NCBI GenBank assembly: GCA_028818385.1
Contig: JAPPNY010000158.1
Coordinates: 4,371-68,370 of the forward strand
DNA: 64,000 nt
Source of the DNA: Spirochaetaceae bacterium
GTDB taxonomy: Bacteria; Spirochaetota; Spirochaetia; SZUA-6; Bin103
Direction: 5' to 3'
Positions 8,262-17,215 of the stretch are shown here, in pieces. Each line of letters starts with the position of its first letter. The first letter of the stretch is position 1. A program made the translations under genes and the position numbers. The notes under the pieces are model-generated. The model saw only the letters and a list, made by a program, of their open reading frames with translations, was not told the origin of the DNA and made no database searches.

Positions 8262-9719
8262 GTGACTCGTTCCCTTCCCAACTTCCTGCTGATCGTCACG
8301 GATCAACAGCGAGCCGACTGGGTGGGATACGAACGGCCCGGCGTGGTCGATACCCCCAACCTGGACGCCTTGGCGGCCGGGGGTGCCCGCTTCGCCCGCG
8401 CCTACTGCACCGCCCCGGTGTGCGGCCCCTCCCGCATCAGCCTTGCCACCGGCAACCTGGCGCGCCGGTCGGGCGCCATCAACAACTGGAGCAGGATGCC
8501 CCTCACCGCCTCCACCTACTACCAGCGCCTGCGTGCCCTCGGCTACCGCGTCGGCTTCACCGGCAAGATCGACCTGTTCAGGGGCGGCTTCAGCCGCCAG
8601 CCTATCGACGACCCGATGGCGCGGCTGCACGCGGCAGGCTTCACCGATCCCCGGCCGATCGAGAGCGCCAAGACCCCGACCTGGAGCGATGCGGAGATCG
8701 AGCGCCAGCGCGCGAGCGGCGAGCTGGGCCCCTATTCCCGCTACCTCGACGGCCTGGGACTGCTGGAGGCGCTGTGCGAGCACGGCCGCCGGTGGGCGAG
8801 CGGCGCCGTCGAAGGCGAGCTCCGCCAGTGGATGGAGAGCGGCGAGCGGTGGGCGCTCTGGAAAGACGGCATCGTGCCGCCGGCGTTCTACGACGACTCG
8901 GTGCTCCCCACCGAGCACGGTCTGGACAGCTTCGTGGGTCGCTCCGCCGTCGCGATGCTCGAGGAGTACCTGGCTCGGGACACGCCCTGGCACCTGCAGG
9001 TGAACTTTCCGAGCCCGCACACCCCCTACCACCCGCCGCGTGAGTACGGCGAGCGCTACCGCACGCGCCGGATGCCCCCTGCCATCGTGGATGACCTGGC
9101 CGGCAAGCCGAGCTGGCAGCAGCGCCGCTTCGGCGGCGAGGGGCGGACTCCCGCCGAGGAGGTGGCCAGGGTGCGGCGGCAGTACTCGGCCACCATCGAG
9201 TTGCTCGATGACTGGCTTGGCCGGTTCGTCGCGCTGCTGCGATCCCACGGCCGGCTCGACGACACCCTCATCGTCTTCACCTCCGACCACGGCGAGATGC
9301 TCGGGGACCGCGGCTACTTCATGAAGTCCTGCTTCTACGAGCAGGCGGTGCGGGTGCCGCTGGTGATGCGCGGGCCCCACGTGACGAGCGGGCTGGCCAG
9401 CGACGCCCTGGTCGAGCTGCACGACGTGGCTCCCACCATCCTGGAGCTGGCCGGCACGGCATTCGCCGATCCGGTCGATGCGGTGAGCCTGTTGCCGGTC
9501 CTCTCGAGTAGCCGCGCCCGCCACCGCGACTCGGTGGTGAGCGAGTACTACTTCGGGAGGATGGCTCGGGACGAGCGGTGGAAGTTCGTCTTCAACGACA
9601 ACGACCTGCCCGAGCTCTACGACCTGGAGGAGGATCCCGACGAGCTGGCCAACGTCGCGGAGGCGCGACCGGACGTCGCCAGGCGTTTCTACCGCACGCT
9701 CACCGAGCGACTCGGTTAG
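8262..9719 (+). CDS. Sulfatase, Cys-type
   Basis: A 485-residue type I sulfatase. NFLLIVTDQQRADWVGY carries the first metal-binding Asp (residue 14); CGPSR at residue 54 is the Cys-type formylglycine site; TSDHGEMLGDRGYFMKS carries the later metal ligands and a Lys. No signal peptide. GTG 8262 is 30 nt after the tRNA and no alternative start precedes the conserved N-terminus. Its 3' end overlaps the convergent gene at 9716 by 4 nt. Together with the genes at 3319 and 6663 it makes a cluster of three non-identical sulfatases, which suggests breakdown of several sulfate esters, but the substrates cannot be inferred. Confidence 0.85.
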   Translation: MTRSLPNFLLIVTDQQRADWVGYERPGVVDTPNLDALAAGGARFARAYCTAPVCGPSRISLATGNLARRSGAINNWSRMPLTASTYYQRLRALGYRVGFTGKIDLFRGGFSRQPIDDPMARLHAAGFTDPRPIESAKTPTWSDAEIERQRASGELGPYSRYLDGLGLLEALCEHGRRWASGAVEGELRQWMESGERWALWKDGIVPPAFYDDSVLPTEHGLDSFVGRSAVAMLEEYLARDTPWHLQVNFPSPHTPYHPPREYGERYRTRRMPPAIVDDLAGKPSWQQRRFGGEGRTPAEEVARVRRQYSATIELLDDWLGRFVALLRSHGRLDDTLIVFTSDHGEMLGDRGYFMKSCFYEQAVRVPLVMRGPHVTSGLASDALVELHDVAPTILELAGTAFADPVDAVSLLPVLSSSRARHRDSVVSEYYFGRMARDERWKFVFNDNDLPELYDLEEDPDELANVAEARPDVARRFYRTLTERLG

Positions 9720-10768
9720 GCCCCCGAAACCGACGCCTGTCGCGCCGAGTACGAGCGCTGGCTCGGGTGAGCAGAAGTCGCGCTGGCGATGCGCCAGCGG
9801 CCCTTCAGATCACAGGCTTCGTAAAACAGGCGGAAGCGGCCATCGGCCAGGTCGATCACGCAGGGCTCGGACGCCTTGGCGGTATCCCAGCGCCCCCCGT
9901 TGTCGACGCAAATGCCCGGGTCCTTGCGCCAATCAAGCCCGTCGCGCGAAAAGGCGCTGAAGATTCTGCCGTGATACTTCGATCCCGCCGGAACCTCCGG
10001 GGCTGCCACCCATCCGGCATAGTACATCCGGTATCCCCCGTGACTCAGACGTAATACTTCCGGCGCATAGACGGAAGCTGACTCCAGCTCGCTTTCCTGC
10101 GCGACTCGGACGCCCGGCTCCAACTCGAAGTGCAGGCCGTCATCGGACACCGCACTGACGATATTGTGCCCGTTGAAAGCCCCTGGCGGCGGGGCGGCAT
10201 CGGGAAAGGGCGAAGCGCTGGCATAGAGGCGGTAGCGGGATGGTCGGCCGTCTCGACCCGGGTCGAGATACAGGCATCTCGGGGCGCCATACGAGGTGTG
10301 CTCGCCGCCCAGACGAACGCCTTGTTCGCGTTCCCAGACGAGTCCGTCATCCGAGAGAGCGCTGATGATGGCGCTGCGGACCGCACCTCCCGGCTGCTCG
10401 GTCCGCCCTTCGACATACATCCGATAGCCGCCTTCCGGCAAAGGGATCACCTCGGGACTCCAGATATAATGCGCCGCCCCGTCACCGCCGGCATCCAACC
10501 GCACACCCGGCTCCTTCTGCCACCGCTCGGCGTCGGTGGAAAAAGAGCTCAAAATGTACCCTTTCGAATCGGGATTCGGGCGTTCCGGTCCAAAGCCGTG
10601 ATAGTACATCCGGTATCCCCGGCCCACCTTTATCACGTTCGGGGTAAGGACCCGCTCGGCGTCGAGCGGACCATTCGAGTCGACCGCGATGTCGGCATCC
10701 TTGATCCACCTGGTACCGGGATCTGCCATCTGATAGTGGACGGCTCTGGTCATATCGTCGCCGGCCAT
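9716..10768 (-). CDS. Glycosidase-like five-bladed beta-propeller protein
   Basis: A 350-residue protein built from repeated propeller blades resembling the GH43/GH32/GH130 clans: recurring (S/A)xDGLxWxxExGVR units (SDDGLVWEREQGVRL, SDDGLHFELEPGVRV, SRDGLDWRKDPGICV) alternate with YRMYY/YRMYVEG/YRLYASA strands. It has no signal peptide. The catalytic residues of a defined glycosidase family are not obvious, so it may be a phosphorylase-like or non-catalytic member. ATG 10768 has GAGGAGG about 10 nt upstream. It is convergent with the sulfatase gene (4-nt overlap) and may process the same sulfated glycans, but that link is only by position. Confidence 0.6.
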   Translation of the reverse strand: MAGDDMTRAVHYQMADPGTRWIKDADIAVDSNGPLDAERVLTPNVIKVGRGYRMYYHGFGPERPNPDSKGYILSSFSTDAERWQKEPGVRLDAGGDGAAHYIWSPEVIPLPEGGYRMYVEGRTEQPGGAVRSAIISALSDDGLVWEREQGVRLGGEHTSYGAPRCLYLDPGRDGRPSRYRLYASASPFPDAAPPPGAFNGHNIVSAVSDDGLHFELEPGVRVAQESELESASVYAPEVLRLSHGGYRMYYAGWVAAPEVPAGSKYHGRIFSAFSRDGLDWRKDPGICVDNGGRWDTAKASEPCVIDLADGRFRLFYEACDLKGRWRIASATSAHPSQRSYSARQASVSGA

Positions 10769-10802
10769 CGCTCTCTACCTCCTCATCAGACCTGACGGGC
10801 CG

Positions 10803-11717
10803 TCACGCGTCCTGGTCTCCGAAGACCTCCCTCACCGTCGCCTGCACGGCCTCGCGCGCCGCGCCCTCCAGCGACGGGCGCGGACGGCCCAGCCTTGCAT
10901 TCGGCACCAGGCCGTGCAGCTCCATCGCCACCTTCACGCTCTCCAGCCAGCCGTGCTTGATGGCCAACTGCAGCCAACGGTCCTCGTACCGCTCCACCAT
11001 CGCCCACGCCGCGTCCATCTCGCCGGCCTGCAGGTGCCCGTAGAACCGCAACGCCAGGTCGGGGCGGAACGGCGCCACCGTGCACAGGTAGGCGGCGCCG
11101 CCCAGCGGATAGCCCAGCATGAAGTTGCGCATCTGGCCGCCCGAGATCACCGCGAAGCTCTCCTCGGCGGTGGCACGGAGCAGGTCGTAGTACGCGTAGA
11201 ACGGATCGCCGTCGTTCTTGATCCCGACCACCTCGTCGCGGGCGGCCAGCTCGCGCACGGTGGCGATCGGATACGGGTCGGGCCACGCGCCCCACACCAG
11301 CACAGGGATGCCGGCGGCGCCGCGGATGGCGTCGAAGTAGCCGACCAGCACCTCACGCTCCTGGCCCAGCCACGGGTTGATCTGCACCTTGACCGCGTCG
11401 GCGCCGACCGCGTCGGCGTGACGCAGGAACTCCCGGCACTCGTCGATGCTCCAGTAACCGGTGGAGGTCACGAACAGCGCGCGGCCGTCCACGGTGCGCG
11501 CGAACAGCTCGGTGAGCTTCCAGATCTCCTCCGAGGACAGGACCGAGAACTCGCTGCTGCCGTAGGTCAGCAGGACGACGGGCACGCGCTGCTCGCACAG
11601 CCAGTCGACGTAGCGTTGCATCGCCTCGTAGTCGACCGAGTGGTCGTCGGCGAAGCAGATGTTGACCGGGACCACCGGCCCCTTCAGGCGCTCGACGACC
11701 TCGGTGCCGCGGCTCAT
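10803..11717 (-). CDS. Dihydrodipicolinate synthase/N-acetylneuraminate lyase family aldolase
   Basis: A 304-residue class I aldolase-fold protein of the DapA/NanA family. The Schiff-base Lys is in VVGIKNDGDP (about residue 165) and the proton-relay Tyr in TSTGYWS. These enzymes catalyse reversible aldol cleavage or condensation of 2-oxo acids with pyruvate or related donors in the cytoplasm. It is not likely to be the housekeeping lysine-pathway DapA, since it lacks the usual GTTGE motif (TYGSSEFS instead) and sits after a cupin gene. Its ATG overlaps the cupin TGA by 4 nt (ATGA), so the two are translationally coupled; the cupin may act on the same sugar acid or sense it. Substrate unknown. 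Confidence 0.8.
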   Translation of the reverse strand: MSRGTEVVERLKGPVVPVNICFADDHSVDYEAMQRYVDWLCEQRVPVVLLTYGSSEFSVLSSEEIWKLTELFARTVDGRALFVTSTGYWSIDECREFLRHADAVGADAVKVQINPWLGQEREVLVGYFDAIRGAAGIPVLVWGAWPDPYPIATVRELAARDEVVGIKNDGDPFYAYYDLLRATAEESFAVISGGQMRNFMLGYPLGGAAYLCTVAPFRPDLALRFYGHLQAGEMDAAWAMVERYEDRWLQLAIKHGWLESVKVAMELHGLVPNARLGRPRPSLEGAAREAVQATVREVFGDQDA

Positions 11718-12091
11718 GACCGCACCTCGCCGGTGTCGTCCGCGGAGCGGTAGTGGAACAGCATGCGCACCGGCTCCTCGATCTCCCACGTGCAGCGGCT
11801 GCCGGCGCGGATCAGGATCGCCTGCCCGGCGCAGTAGGTGGCGCTGCGGCCGTCCTGGTCGGTGATGCGCGCGCGCCCGGCGATCAGGTAGATCGCCTCG
11901 TCGCCGGCATACCGGGACCAGAACGAGCCGACCGTGCTGGTCCACACGGCGATCCACGTGCTGTCATCGGGCGCGCGGTAGAGGTCCCGCGACGCCATCC
12001 GCGGCCGGCCGCTCAGGATCTGCTCGGCAGCCATCGGCCACGGTTCCAGGTCTTCGGTCATCACGTCGAGCACCGGGATCGGCATTGCCAT
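11714..12091 (-). CDS. Small cupin-domain protein
   Basis: A 125-residue single-domain cupin: YLIAGRARITDQDG and GQAILIRAGSRCTWEIEEPVR form the typical paired beta-barrel motifs, similar to the EutQ/DUF861 cupins that bind small carboxylate or sugar ligands. The usual metal His residues are weak, so catalysis is doubtful. ATG 12091 is preferred (GGGGGC just before it); Met codons at 12106 and 12085 are alternatives. It overlaps the aldolase gene downstream by 4 nt and heads that two-gene operon. Confidence 0.65.
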   Translation of the reverse strand: MAMPIPVLDVMTEDLEPWPMAAEQILSGRPRMASRDLYRAPDDSTWIAVWTSTVGSFWSRYAGDEAIYLIAGRARITDQDGRSATYCAGQAILIRAGSRCTWEIEEPVRMLFHYRSADDTGEVRS

Positions 12092-12187
12092 GCCCCCATT
12101 GTCCACCGCGCCTCGCGGAACGGCAACAGATCAGGATTGGCGCGTTCTGTCTCTGCGATGGCTCCATTCGCCAGTGACAGGGACGTG

Positions 12188-12211
12188 TGTGGTCCGTATG
12201 TTCCGACCACA
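12188..12211. repeat. Inverted repeat upstream of the SDR gene
   Basis: TGTGGTC (12188-12194) and GACCACA (12205-12211) are perfect 7-nt arms separated by 10 nt, ending 21 nt before the SDR start. It could be an operator, perhaps for the AraC-type regulator encoded downstream, or an mRNA stem-loop. Confidence 0.4.
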
Positions 12212-12232
12212 GCGGAGAAAAGGAGAGTCTTG

Positions 12233-13045
12233 ATGAAGACCGTACTGGTTACCGGCGCGTCGTCAGGCATCGGTGAAGCGACGGCCCGGAAGCTCGTCGA
12301 GGACGGCTATACGGTCTATGTGGCCGCGCGTCGGCTCGAGAAGATGCACGCTCTCGTGGAACGCGGGGCGACCGCGGTGCAGATGGACGTCGCCAGGGAA
12401 GAGGATGTCCGGCGCGCCGTGAAGCAGGTCGAGGCCGAGCAGGGCGGCATCGACATCCTGGTGAACAATGCAGGCTTCGCTCTCTGGGGGGCGGTCGAGG
12501 ACATCCCGCTGGAGGATGCCCGGTATCAATTCGAGGTGAACCTGTTCGGGCTGGCCCGGCTCACGCAGTTGGCGCTACCCCACATGCGGGAGAAGGGCGC
12601 CGGGACGGTCGTCAACATCTCGTCGATGGGGGGCAAGATCTGGTTCCCGTTCGGGGCGTGGTATCACGCTACCAAGCATGCCCTCGAAGGTTGGTCCGAT
12701 TGCCTGCGCCATGAGGTGGCGCCGTTCGGAATCGACGTTGTCGTCGTCGAGCCGGGCGGCGTCCAGACGGAGTTTGGTGATGTCGCGTTCGGTCCGCTGA
12801 AGGAACGATCGGCCGGCGGTGCGTACGGCGAGCGAGTCCTGAAGATGATGAACGGGATCGAGGGGAGGTCCGGACCCATGGGCTCGCCGCCCTCGGTGAT
12901 AGCCGACACCATCTCGCGCGCGCTCAAGGCGCCGCGCCCCAGGACCAGGTACGTCACCGGTCAAGGTGCGGGCACGTTCCTGTTCCTGCGCCGCTGGACC
13001 ACCGACCGGATGTATGACCGGATCATGCGCCGGTTCGCAGGCTGA
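12233..13045 (+). CDS. Short-chain dehydrogenase/reductase
   Basis: A 270-residue classical SDR. The Rossmann dinucleotide site is TGASSGIGEA at residues 7-16, the structural NNAG is near residue 82, and the catalytic Ser and YxxxK are in NISSMGG and WYHATKHAL (Tyr about 146, Lys about 150). An Arg pair after strand 2 (AARRLEKM) suggests NADP(H) preference. ATG 12233 follows AAAGGAGAG at good spacing. Neighbour: an AraC-family regulator starts 29 nt downstream on the same strand, a common pairing for this SDR type (short-chain oxidoreductases of the retinol-dehydrogenase-like group). Substrate unknown. Confidence 0.85.
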   Translation: MKTVLVTGASSGIGEATARKLVEDGYTVYVAARRLEKMHALVERGATAVQMDVAREEDVRRAVKQVEAEQGGIDILVNNAGFALWGAVEDIPLEDARYQFEVNLFGLARLTQLALPHMREKGAGTVVNISSMGGKIWFPFGAWYHATKHALEGWSDCLRHEVAPFGIDVVVVEPGGVQTEFGDVAFGPLKERSAGGAYGERVLKMMNGIEGRSGPMGSPPSVIADTISRALKAPRPRTRYVTGQGAGTFLFLRRWTTDRMYDRIMRRFAG

Positions 13046-13074
13046 GGCTCCGAGCACATCCCGGGGCCTGAGCC

Positions 13075-14139
13075 ATGAACTCACAGGCCGAGTTCGCACT
13101 GAGCCCGGGCTGGGCGCTCTTGATGAACGATGCCGGGATCAGCGCCGAGAACGTGTTGCGGCGGGCCGGGCTGCGTCGTGACCTATTCACCAGCGGCCGG
13201 AAGACGATCACGATCGACGAGTGCTTTGCGCTGTGGGCGGGGCTCGAGGCCGAGTCGGGCGATCCCCTGCTCCCGTTGGCGATCGGACGGGCGATCTCGT
13301 TCGAGTCGTTCGAGCCGCCCCTGTTCGCGGCCACCTGCAGCCCGAACCTGAACGTCGCTGCCCGTCGGCTCGCGCAGCACAAGAAACTGATCGGCCCGAT
13401 GCGGCTGGCGGTGGCTCAGTCCCGGACCGAGACTGGTCTCCGGATCGTCTGGCCTCCGGATGTGCAGCCGCCCCGGTCGCTATCCACGGCCGAGCTGGTG
13501 TTCTGGGTGACACTGGCCCGGCTCTGCACGCGCGCACCGATCCGTCCGGTCCGCGTGACGTCGCCCGATCCCCCGGAAGACGCCGACGCCTACCGCGACT
13601 ACCTCGGAGTGGCGGTGACGAAGGGTCCTGCGTGGACGGTTGCCTTCTCGGCGCGGGACGCGACCCGTCCCTTCCTGACCGCGAATGATCGAATGTGGGA
13701 GTTCTTCGAACCCGAGCTGCGCCGGCGGCTGTCCGAAACGGAGGCCGGCACGTCGCACGAAGAGCGGGTCCGGGCATCGCTGCTGGAGCTGCTCCCCGCG
13801 GGCGCCGGGTCGATGGGGGCGGTTGCCCGTGACTTGGCGATGAGCACCCGGACGCTGCAGCGCCGACTCAGCGCTGAAGGACCAACGTTTCGGCGGGTCC
13901 TGAACGCCACCCGGAGGTCGCTGGCGCTCCACTACGTCTCCGAGTCGGACCTGTCGGCCGGGGAGATCTCCTTCCTCCTCGGCTACGAAGACACCCGCTC
14001 CTTCTACCGCGCCTTCCACGCCTGGACCGATCAGACCCCGCAACTCGCGCGCCGCGGCCGGCTGACCGCAGCCGCTATCATCGGGGCAGACGCTACCGTC
14101 CCGTCATCGCATCGAGGATCCGAGCCGATTCTGCTATAA
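13075..14139 (+). CDS. AraC-family transcriptional regulator
   Basis: A 354-residue regulator with an N-terminal arabinose-binding-like ligand domain of the PF12625 type (residues about 20-200: NVLRRAGL..ALWAGLEAESGDPLLPLAIG) and a C-terminal AraC double helix-turn-helix (about 245-330). The first HTH is in MGAVARDLAMSTRTLQRRLSAEG, the second in ISFLLGYEDTRSFYRAFHAWTDQTP. Family members of this layout (OruR/ToxT-like) activate metabolic operons on ligand binding. It is codirectional with the SDR at 12233 and the likely regulator of it; the inverted repeat at 12188-12211 is a possible site. An unusual Ala-rich tail of about 30 residues follows the second HTH. Confidence 0.85.
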   Translation: MNSQAEFALSPGWALLMNDAGISAENVLRRAGLRRDLFTSGRKTITIDECFALWAGLEAESGDPLLPLAIGRAISFESFEPPLFAATCSPNLNVAARRLAQHKKLIGPMRLAVAQSRTETGLRIVWPPDVQPPRSLSTAELVFWVTLARLCTRAPIRPVRVTSPDPPEDADAYRDYLGVAVTKGPAWTVAFSARDATRPFLTANDRMWEFFEPELRRRLSETEAGTSHEERVRASLLELLPAGAGSMGAVARDLAMSTRTLQRRLSAEGPTFRRVLNATRRSLALHYVSESDLSAGEISFLLGYEDTRSFYRAFHAWTDQTPQLARRGRLTAAAIIGADATVPSSHRGSEPILL

Positions 14140-14150
14140 CGCATGTCCGG

Positions 14151-15437
14151 ATGACGGGGTTTCCCGCCCGGTGGCTGCAGCCCGGCTGGCAGCTCCTGAG
14201 CGAGTCCGTGACCGGCAGGCGGCTCTCCTTCGTGTTGCTGCTCACCACCCTCGCGGCACACGCCGTGTGCGTCTCCTGGGTCGCCGCGGGCGGTGTGGCC
14301 GAGGCCGCACGCCTTCAGCTCTACCTTCCCCTCGCCGCATCGGCGGCGCTGGCGGTGGCCATGTTCGCGATGCGCCGCGCCGTGCGGGTGCGGGCCGTCA
14401 GCGTCGCGCGGGCCTCCGCCGCGCTGATCGCGATCGCGCTGCTGGATGGGCCGCCGGTGTTCGTGCCGGCGCTGCTGGTGGCTCCGCTCCTGATCGAGCC
14501 GGTGCTCTACGACGACGACCGTGTCGGCATGGCGCTGGCCGGCGCGTTCTTCGCCGCGTCCCTGACCGTCCTGGCGGCGCGGGCGCCGGCCGGGCCGCCG
14601 GCACCCGTCCAGTACCTGGCGACGTTCGCGCTGGTCACCGGGCTGCCCGCGGGGCTCGGCTGGGTCGCGGCGTTCCACCGCGAGCGCGTGGTCGAGCTCA
14701 CCACGCGCGTGCGCAGCCTGGACTCCACCATCGGCCGCCTGGCCCACGCGAACCGGGAGTTCCAGGCGTACGCCGGGACCGTCAAGTCGGAGAGCGCGGC
14801 CGAGGAGCGCAGCCGCATCACCCGCGAGCTGCACGACACCGTCGGCTACGCGCTGACCAACGTCATCGTCATGATGGACGCGGCCAAGGCGCGCGCACGC
14901 GAGGAGCCGGAATCGCTCGACTCCCTGCTGGACGACGTCCGCGCGCAGAGCGAGCTGGCGCTGAACGACACGCGGCAGATCCTGCACCTGCTGCGCTCCG
15001 TCGAGCAGTTCGAGCGCAAGGGAATCGACGCGATCTTCCAGCTCACGCGCGCGTTCGAGGAGGCGATGGGCCTGTCGGTCGAGCTGCACGTGGGCAACCT
15101 GCCGCCGACGCTCGGACCGCGCATCGACTCGGTGCTGTTCCGGCTGGTGCAGGAGGGCCTGACCAACGCGTTCCGGCACGGCAACGCATCCCGCGTGCGC
15201 ATTACCATGTGGCAGGCCGACGCCGAGATCCGCGTTGCCGTGTGGGACAACGGCAGCGGACTGCCGGCGGACGGCGCCGTCCAGGACGGCATCGGCATGT
15301 CCGGCATGCGGGAGCGGTTCGCGGAGCTCGGCGGCACGATCACGGCGCGCAACGTCGCCGACGGGTTTCAGCTCGCGGGCACCATTCCATACGCGATGGG
15401 AGACATCATTGGATCGGATCAAGGTTCTGATCGCTGA
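14151..15437 (+). CDS. Membrane sensor histidine kinase, HisKA_3 type
   Basis: A 428-residue sensor kinase of the NarX/DesK group. Five to six hydrophobic segments span residues about 25-175, followed by a short coiled linker and the HisKA_3 dimerisation helix with the phospho-acceptor His in RELHDTVGY (H228). The ATPase domain shows the N box QEGLTNAFRHGNA and the G boxes DNGSGLP and GMSGMRER. There is no separate periplasmic domain, so it probably senses the membrane or an intramembrane signal. TATAAC lies 10 nt before ATG 14151. The gene overlaps the response-regulator gene by 29 nt, and an ABC sugar-uptake operon begins 83 nt after that, which suggests but does not prove that it controls the transporter. 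Confidence 0.88.
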   Translation: MTGFPARWLQPGWQLLSESVTGRRLSFVLLLTTLAAHAVCVSWVAAGGVAEAARLQLYLPLAASAALAVAMFAMRRAVRVRAVSVARASAALIAIALLDGPPVFVPALLVAPLLIEPVLYDDDRVGMALAGAFFAASLTVLAARAPAGPPAPVQYLATFALVTGLPAGLGWVAAFHRERVVELTTRVRSLDSTIGRLAHANREFQAYAGTVKSESAAEERSRITRELHDTVGYALTNVIVMMDAAKARAREEPESLDSLLDDVRAQSELALNDTRQILHLLRSVEQFERKGIDAIFQLTRAFEEAMGLSVELHVGNLPPTLGPRIDSVLFRLVQEGLTNAFRHGNASRVRITMWQADAEIRVAVWDNGSGLPADGAVQDGIGMSGMRERFAELGGTITARNVADGFQLAGTIPYAMGDIIGSDQGSDR

Positions 15438-16101
15438 CGACCAGCGGCTGTTCGCCCACGGCATCGACATCATCCTGCGGACCTACGGGAAAGACGAGAT
15501 CACGGTCGCGGGCATCGCCGAGAACGGCAGTCAGGCCGTTCGCATGGCCGAGCGCCTGCGCCCGGACGTCATCCTGATGGACGTCCGCATGCCGGTGATG
15601 GACGGTACGGAGGCCACGCGGACCATTCACCGGCAGCACCCCGACATCAAGATCCTGGTCCTCACCACCTTCGACGATGACGACTACGTGTTCAGCGCCC
15701 TGGACGCCGGCGCGATCGGCTACGTGCTCAAGAACGTCAAGCCCGACCAGCTCGTGACCGCCATCCGCGCCGTGCATGCCGGCGACTACTTCGTGTCGCC
15801 GGCGGTCGGCTATAAGCTCGTGCGGCGCGCCCAGGAAGGCGTGCAGGTGGGCCGCCGCGACGCCGCCCGGTACCAGGGGGAGCTCAACTTCATCCAGTCG
15901 AAGTTCGAGCGCCTGACCCGGCGCGAGGCCGAGATCCTGCACCTGCTGCTGCGCGACTTCGACAACCGGGAGATCGCCGAACGCCTGTTCATCGCCGAGC
16001 AGACGGTCCGCAACCACGTCAGCGTCATCTACACCAAGCTCGGCGTCAGCGACCGCACGCACGCAAAACGGGCGGCCAAGGACGTCCTCCGCACACCCTG
16101 A
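15409..16101 (+). CDS. NarL/LuxR-family response regulator
   Basis: A 230-residue response regulator. Receiver domain residues 1-125 with acidic pocket DD at 10-11, phospho-acceptor Asp58 in ILMDVRMPVMDG, the conserved Thr (LTTFDDDD) and Lys (YVLKNVKPD). The LuxR-type HTH lies at about 165-225 (LTRREAEILHLLLRDFDNREIAERLF). A roughly 25-residue insert between domains (VQVGRRDAARYQGELNFIQ) is longer than usual. The start is TTG 15409 inside the kinase gene, with GGGAGA at 15398-15403; there is no in-frame ATG or GTG nearby. It is the cognate partner of the kinase at 14151. Confidence 0.88.
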   Translation: MDRIKVLIADDQRLFAHGIDIILRTYGKDEITVAGIAENGSQAVRMAERLRPDVILMDVRMPVMDGTEATRTIHRQHPDIKILVLTTFDDDDYVFSALDAGAIGYVLKNVKPDQLVTAIRAVHAGDYFVSPAVGYKLVRRAQEGVQVGRRDAARYQGELNFIQSKFERLTRREAEILHLLLRDFDNREIAERLFIAEQTVRNHVSVIYTKLGVSDRTHAKRAAKDVLRTP

Positions 16102-16168
16102 GCGGTACTCCCGTACCGGGGCCGCGAAAACGTGACACCCGTACCATGGTCGGCGCGCAACACCTGCC

Positions 16169-16174
16169 TATGAT
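16169..16174 (+). promoter_or_regulatory. -10 box before the LplB-type permease
   Basis: TATGAT ends 9 nt before GTG 16184, giving an expected transcript start within a few nucleotides of the start codon. No clear -35 is seen. Confidence 0.4.
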
Positions 16175-16183
16175 TCCCGTTCC

Positions 16184-17203
16184 GTGGCGGTCATGCTCAC
16201 GACCAAGAAGGATGGAGCGCCTTCGGCCCAGGCTCGGGTAGCGCCGGTGATCGCGACCGCGCGCCTCGGTGCGCGGCTGGAGCGCTACAAGTACTTCTAC
16301 ATCCTGCTGCTGCCGGCGGTTCTGTTCTACTTCATCTTCAACTACGTCCCCATGTACGGGATCGTGCTGGCGTTCAAGCACTACCGGTTCAACACGCCCA
16401 GCGCGCTCGGCGACCTGCCCATCGTCAGCTACGTCGGGCAGTTCATGAACATGAAGTGGATCGGGCTGCAGTGGTTCGACATGCTCTGGGGAAGACCGGA
16501 CTTCTGGCGAGCCTTCACCAACACCCTGATCATCAGCTTCTACCGCATCCTGTTCGGCTTCCCCGCGCCCATCATCCTGGCGCTGCTGATGAACGAGGTG
16601 CAGCGCAACGGACTCAAGCGCGTGTATCAGACCGTGTACACGTTTCCCCACTTTCTCTCCTGGGTCCTGGTCGCAGGCGTCCTGTTCGGAATCCTGAGCA
16701 CCAACGGTGCCCTCAACCAGTTCGTCGTCATGCTGGGGGGTTCGAAGACCCAGTTTCTGACCGACACCTCCCTGTTCCGCGGCCTGCTGGTGAGCACGGA
16801 GATCTGGAAGAGCGTCGGCTGGGGCTCGATCATCTTCCTGGCGGCGATCGCCGGCATCGATCCGCAACTCTACGAGGCGGCGACCATCGACGGAGCGGGG
16901 CGCTGGAAGAGCCTCCGCCACATCACCTGGCCGGGGATCACGACGACGGCCGTCATCCTGCTCATCCTGCAGGTCGGCAACATCCTCAACGCCGGCTTCG
17001 ACCAGATCCTCAACATGATGAACCCGGCCGTGTACGGGGTCGCCGACATCATCGACACCTACGTATTCCGCATGTCGTTCTGGGAACCCAAGAACTTCGG
17101 CTTCACCACCGCCGTGGGTCTGTTCAAGTCGGTCATCAACTTCGTGCTGCTGCTCGCCGCCAACTGGGGCGCCCGGCTGCTCGGCCAGCAAGGGCTGTTC
17201 TAG
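16184..17203 (+). CDS. LplB-type carbohydrate ABC transporter permease
   Basis: A 339-residue inner-membrane permease of the LplB/binding-protein-dependent type. It has six predicted transmembrane helices; the first starts at about residue 40 (FYILLLPAVLFYFIFNYVPMYG). The EAA loop that docks the ATPase is YEAATIDGAGRWKSLRHITWPG near residue 235. LplB-type permeases pair with YtcP-type permeases and a lipid-anchored or secreted binding protein to import oligosaccharides, usually sharing an MsmK-like ATPase encoded elsewhere; no ATPase gene is in this operon. GTG 16184 is used; ATG 16193 is an alternative. It is followed 12 nt later by the partner permease. Confidence 0.9.
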   Translation: MAVMLTTKKDGAPSAQARVAPVIATARLGARLERYKYFYILLLPAVLFYFIFNYVPMYGIVLAFKHYRFNTPSALGDLPIVSYVGQFMNMKWIGLQWFDMLWGRPDFWRAFTNTLIISFYRILFGFPAPIILALLMNEVQRNGLKRVYQTVYTFPHFLSWVLVAGVLFGILSTNGALNQFVVMLGGSKTQFLTDTSLFRGLLVSTEIWKSVGWGSIIFLAAIAGIDPQLYEAATIDGAGRWKSLRHITWPGITTTAVILLILQVGNILNAGFDQILNMMNPAVYGVADIIDTYVFRMSFWEPKNFGFTTAVGLFKSVINFVLLLAANWGARLLGQQGLF

Positions 17204-17215
17204 GGAATCGCGGAC

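Noticed and set aside
8169..9524. Long open frame of about 450 codons on the minus strand opposite the sulfatase gene
   Set aside because: It has no family motif, its residues are Arg/Ala/Gly/Val-biased as expected for the complement of GC-rich coding DNA, and it overlaps both a clear sulfatase and the tRNA.
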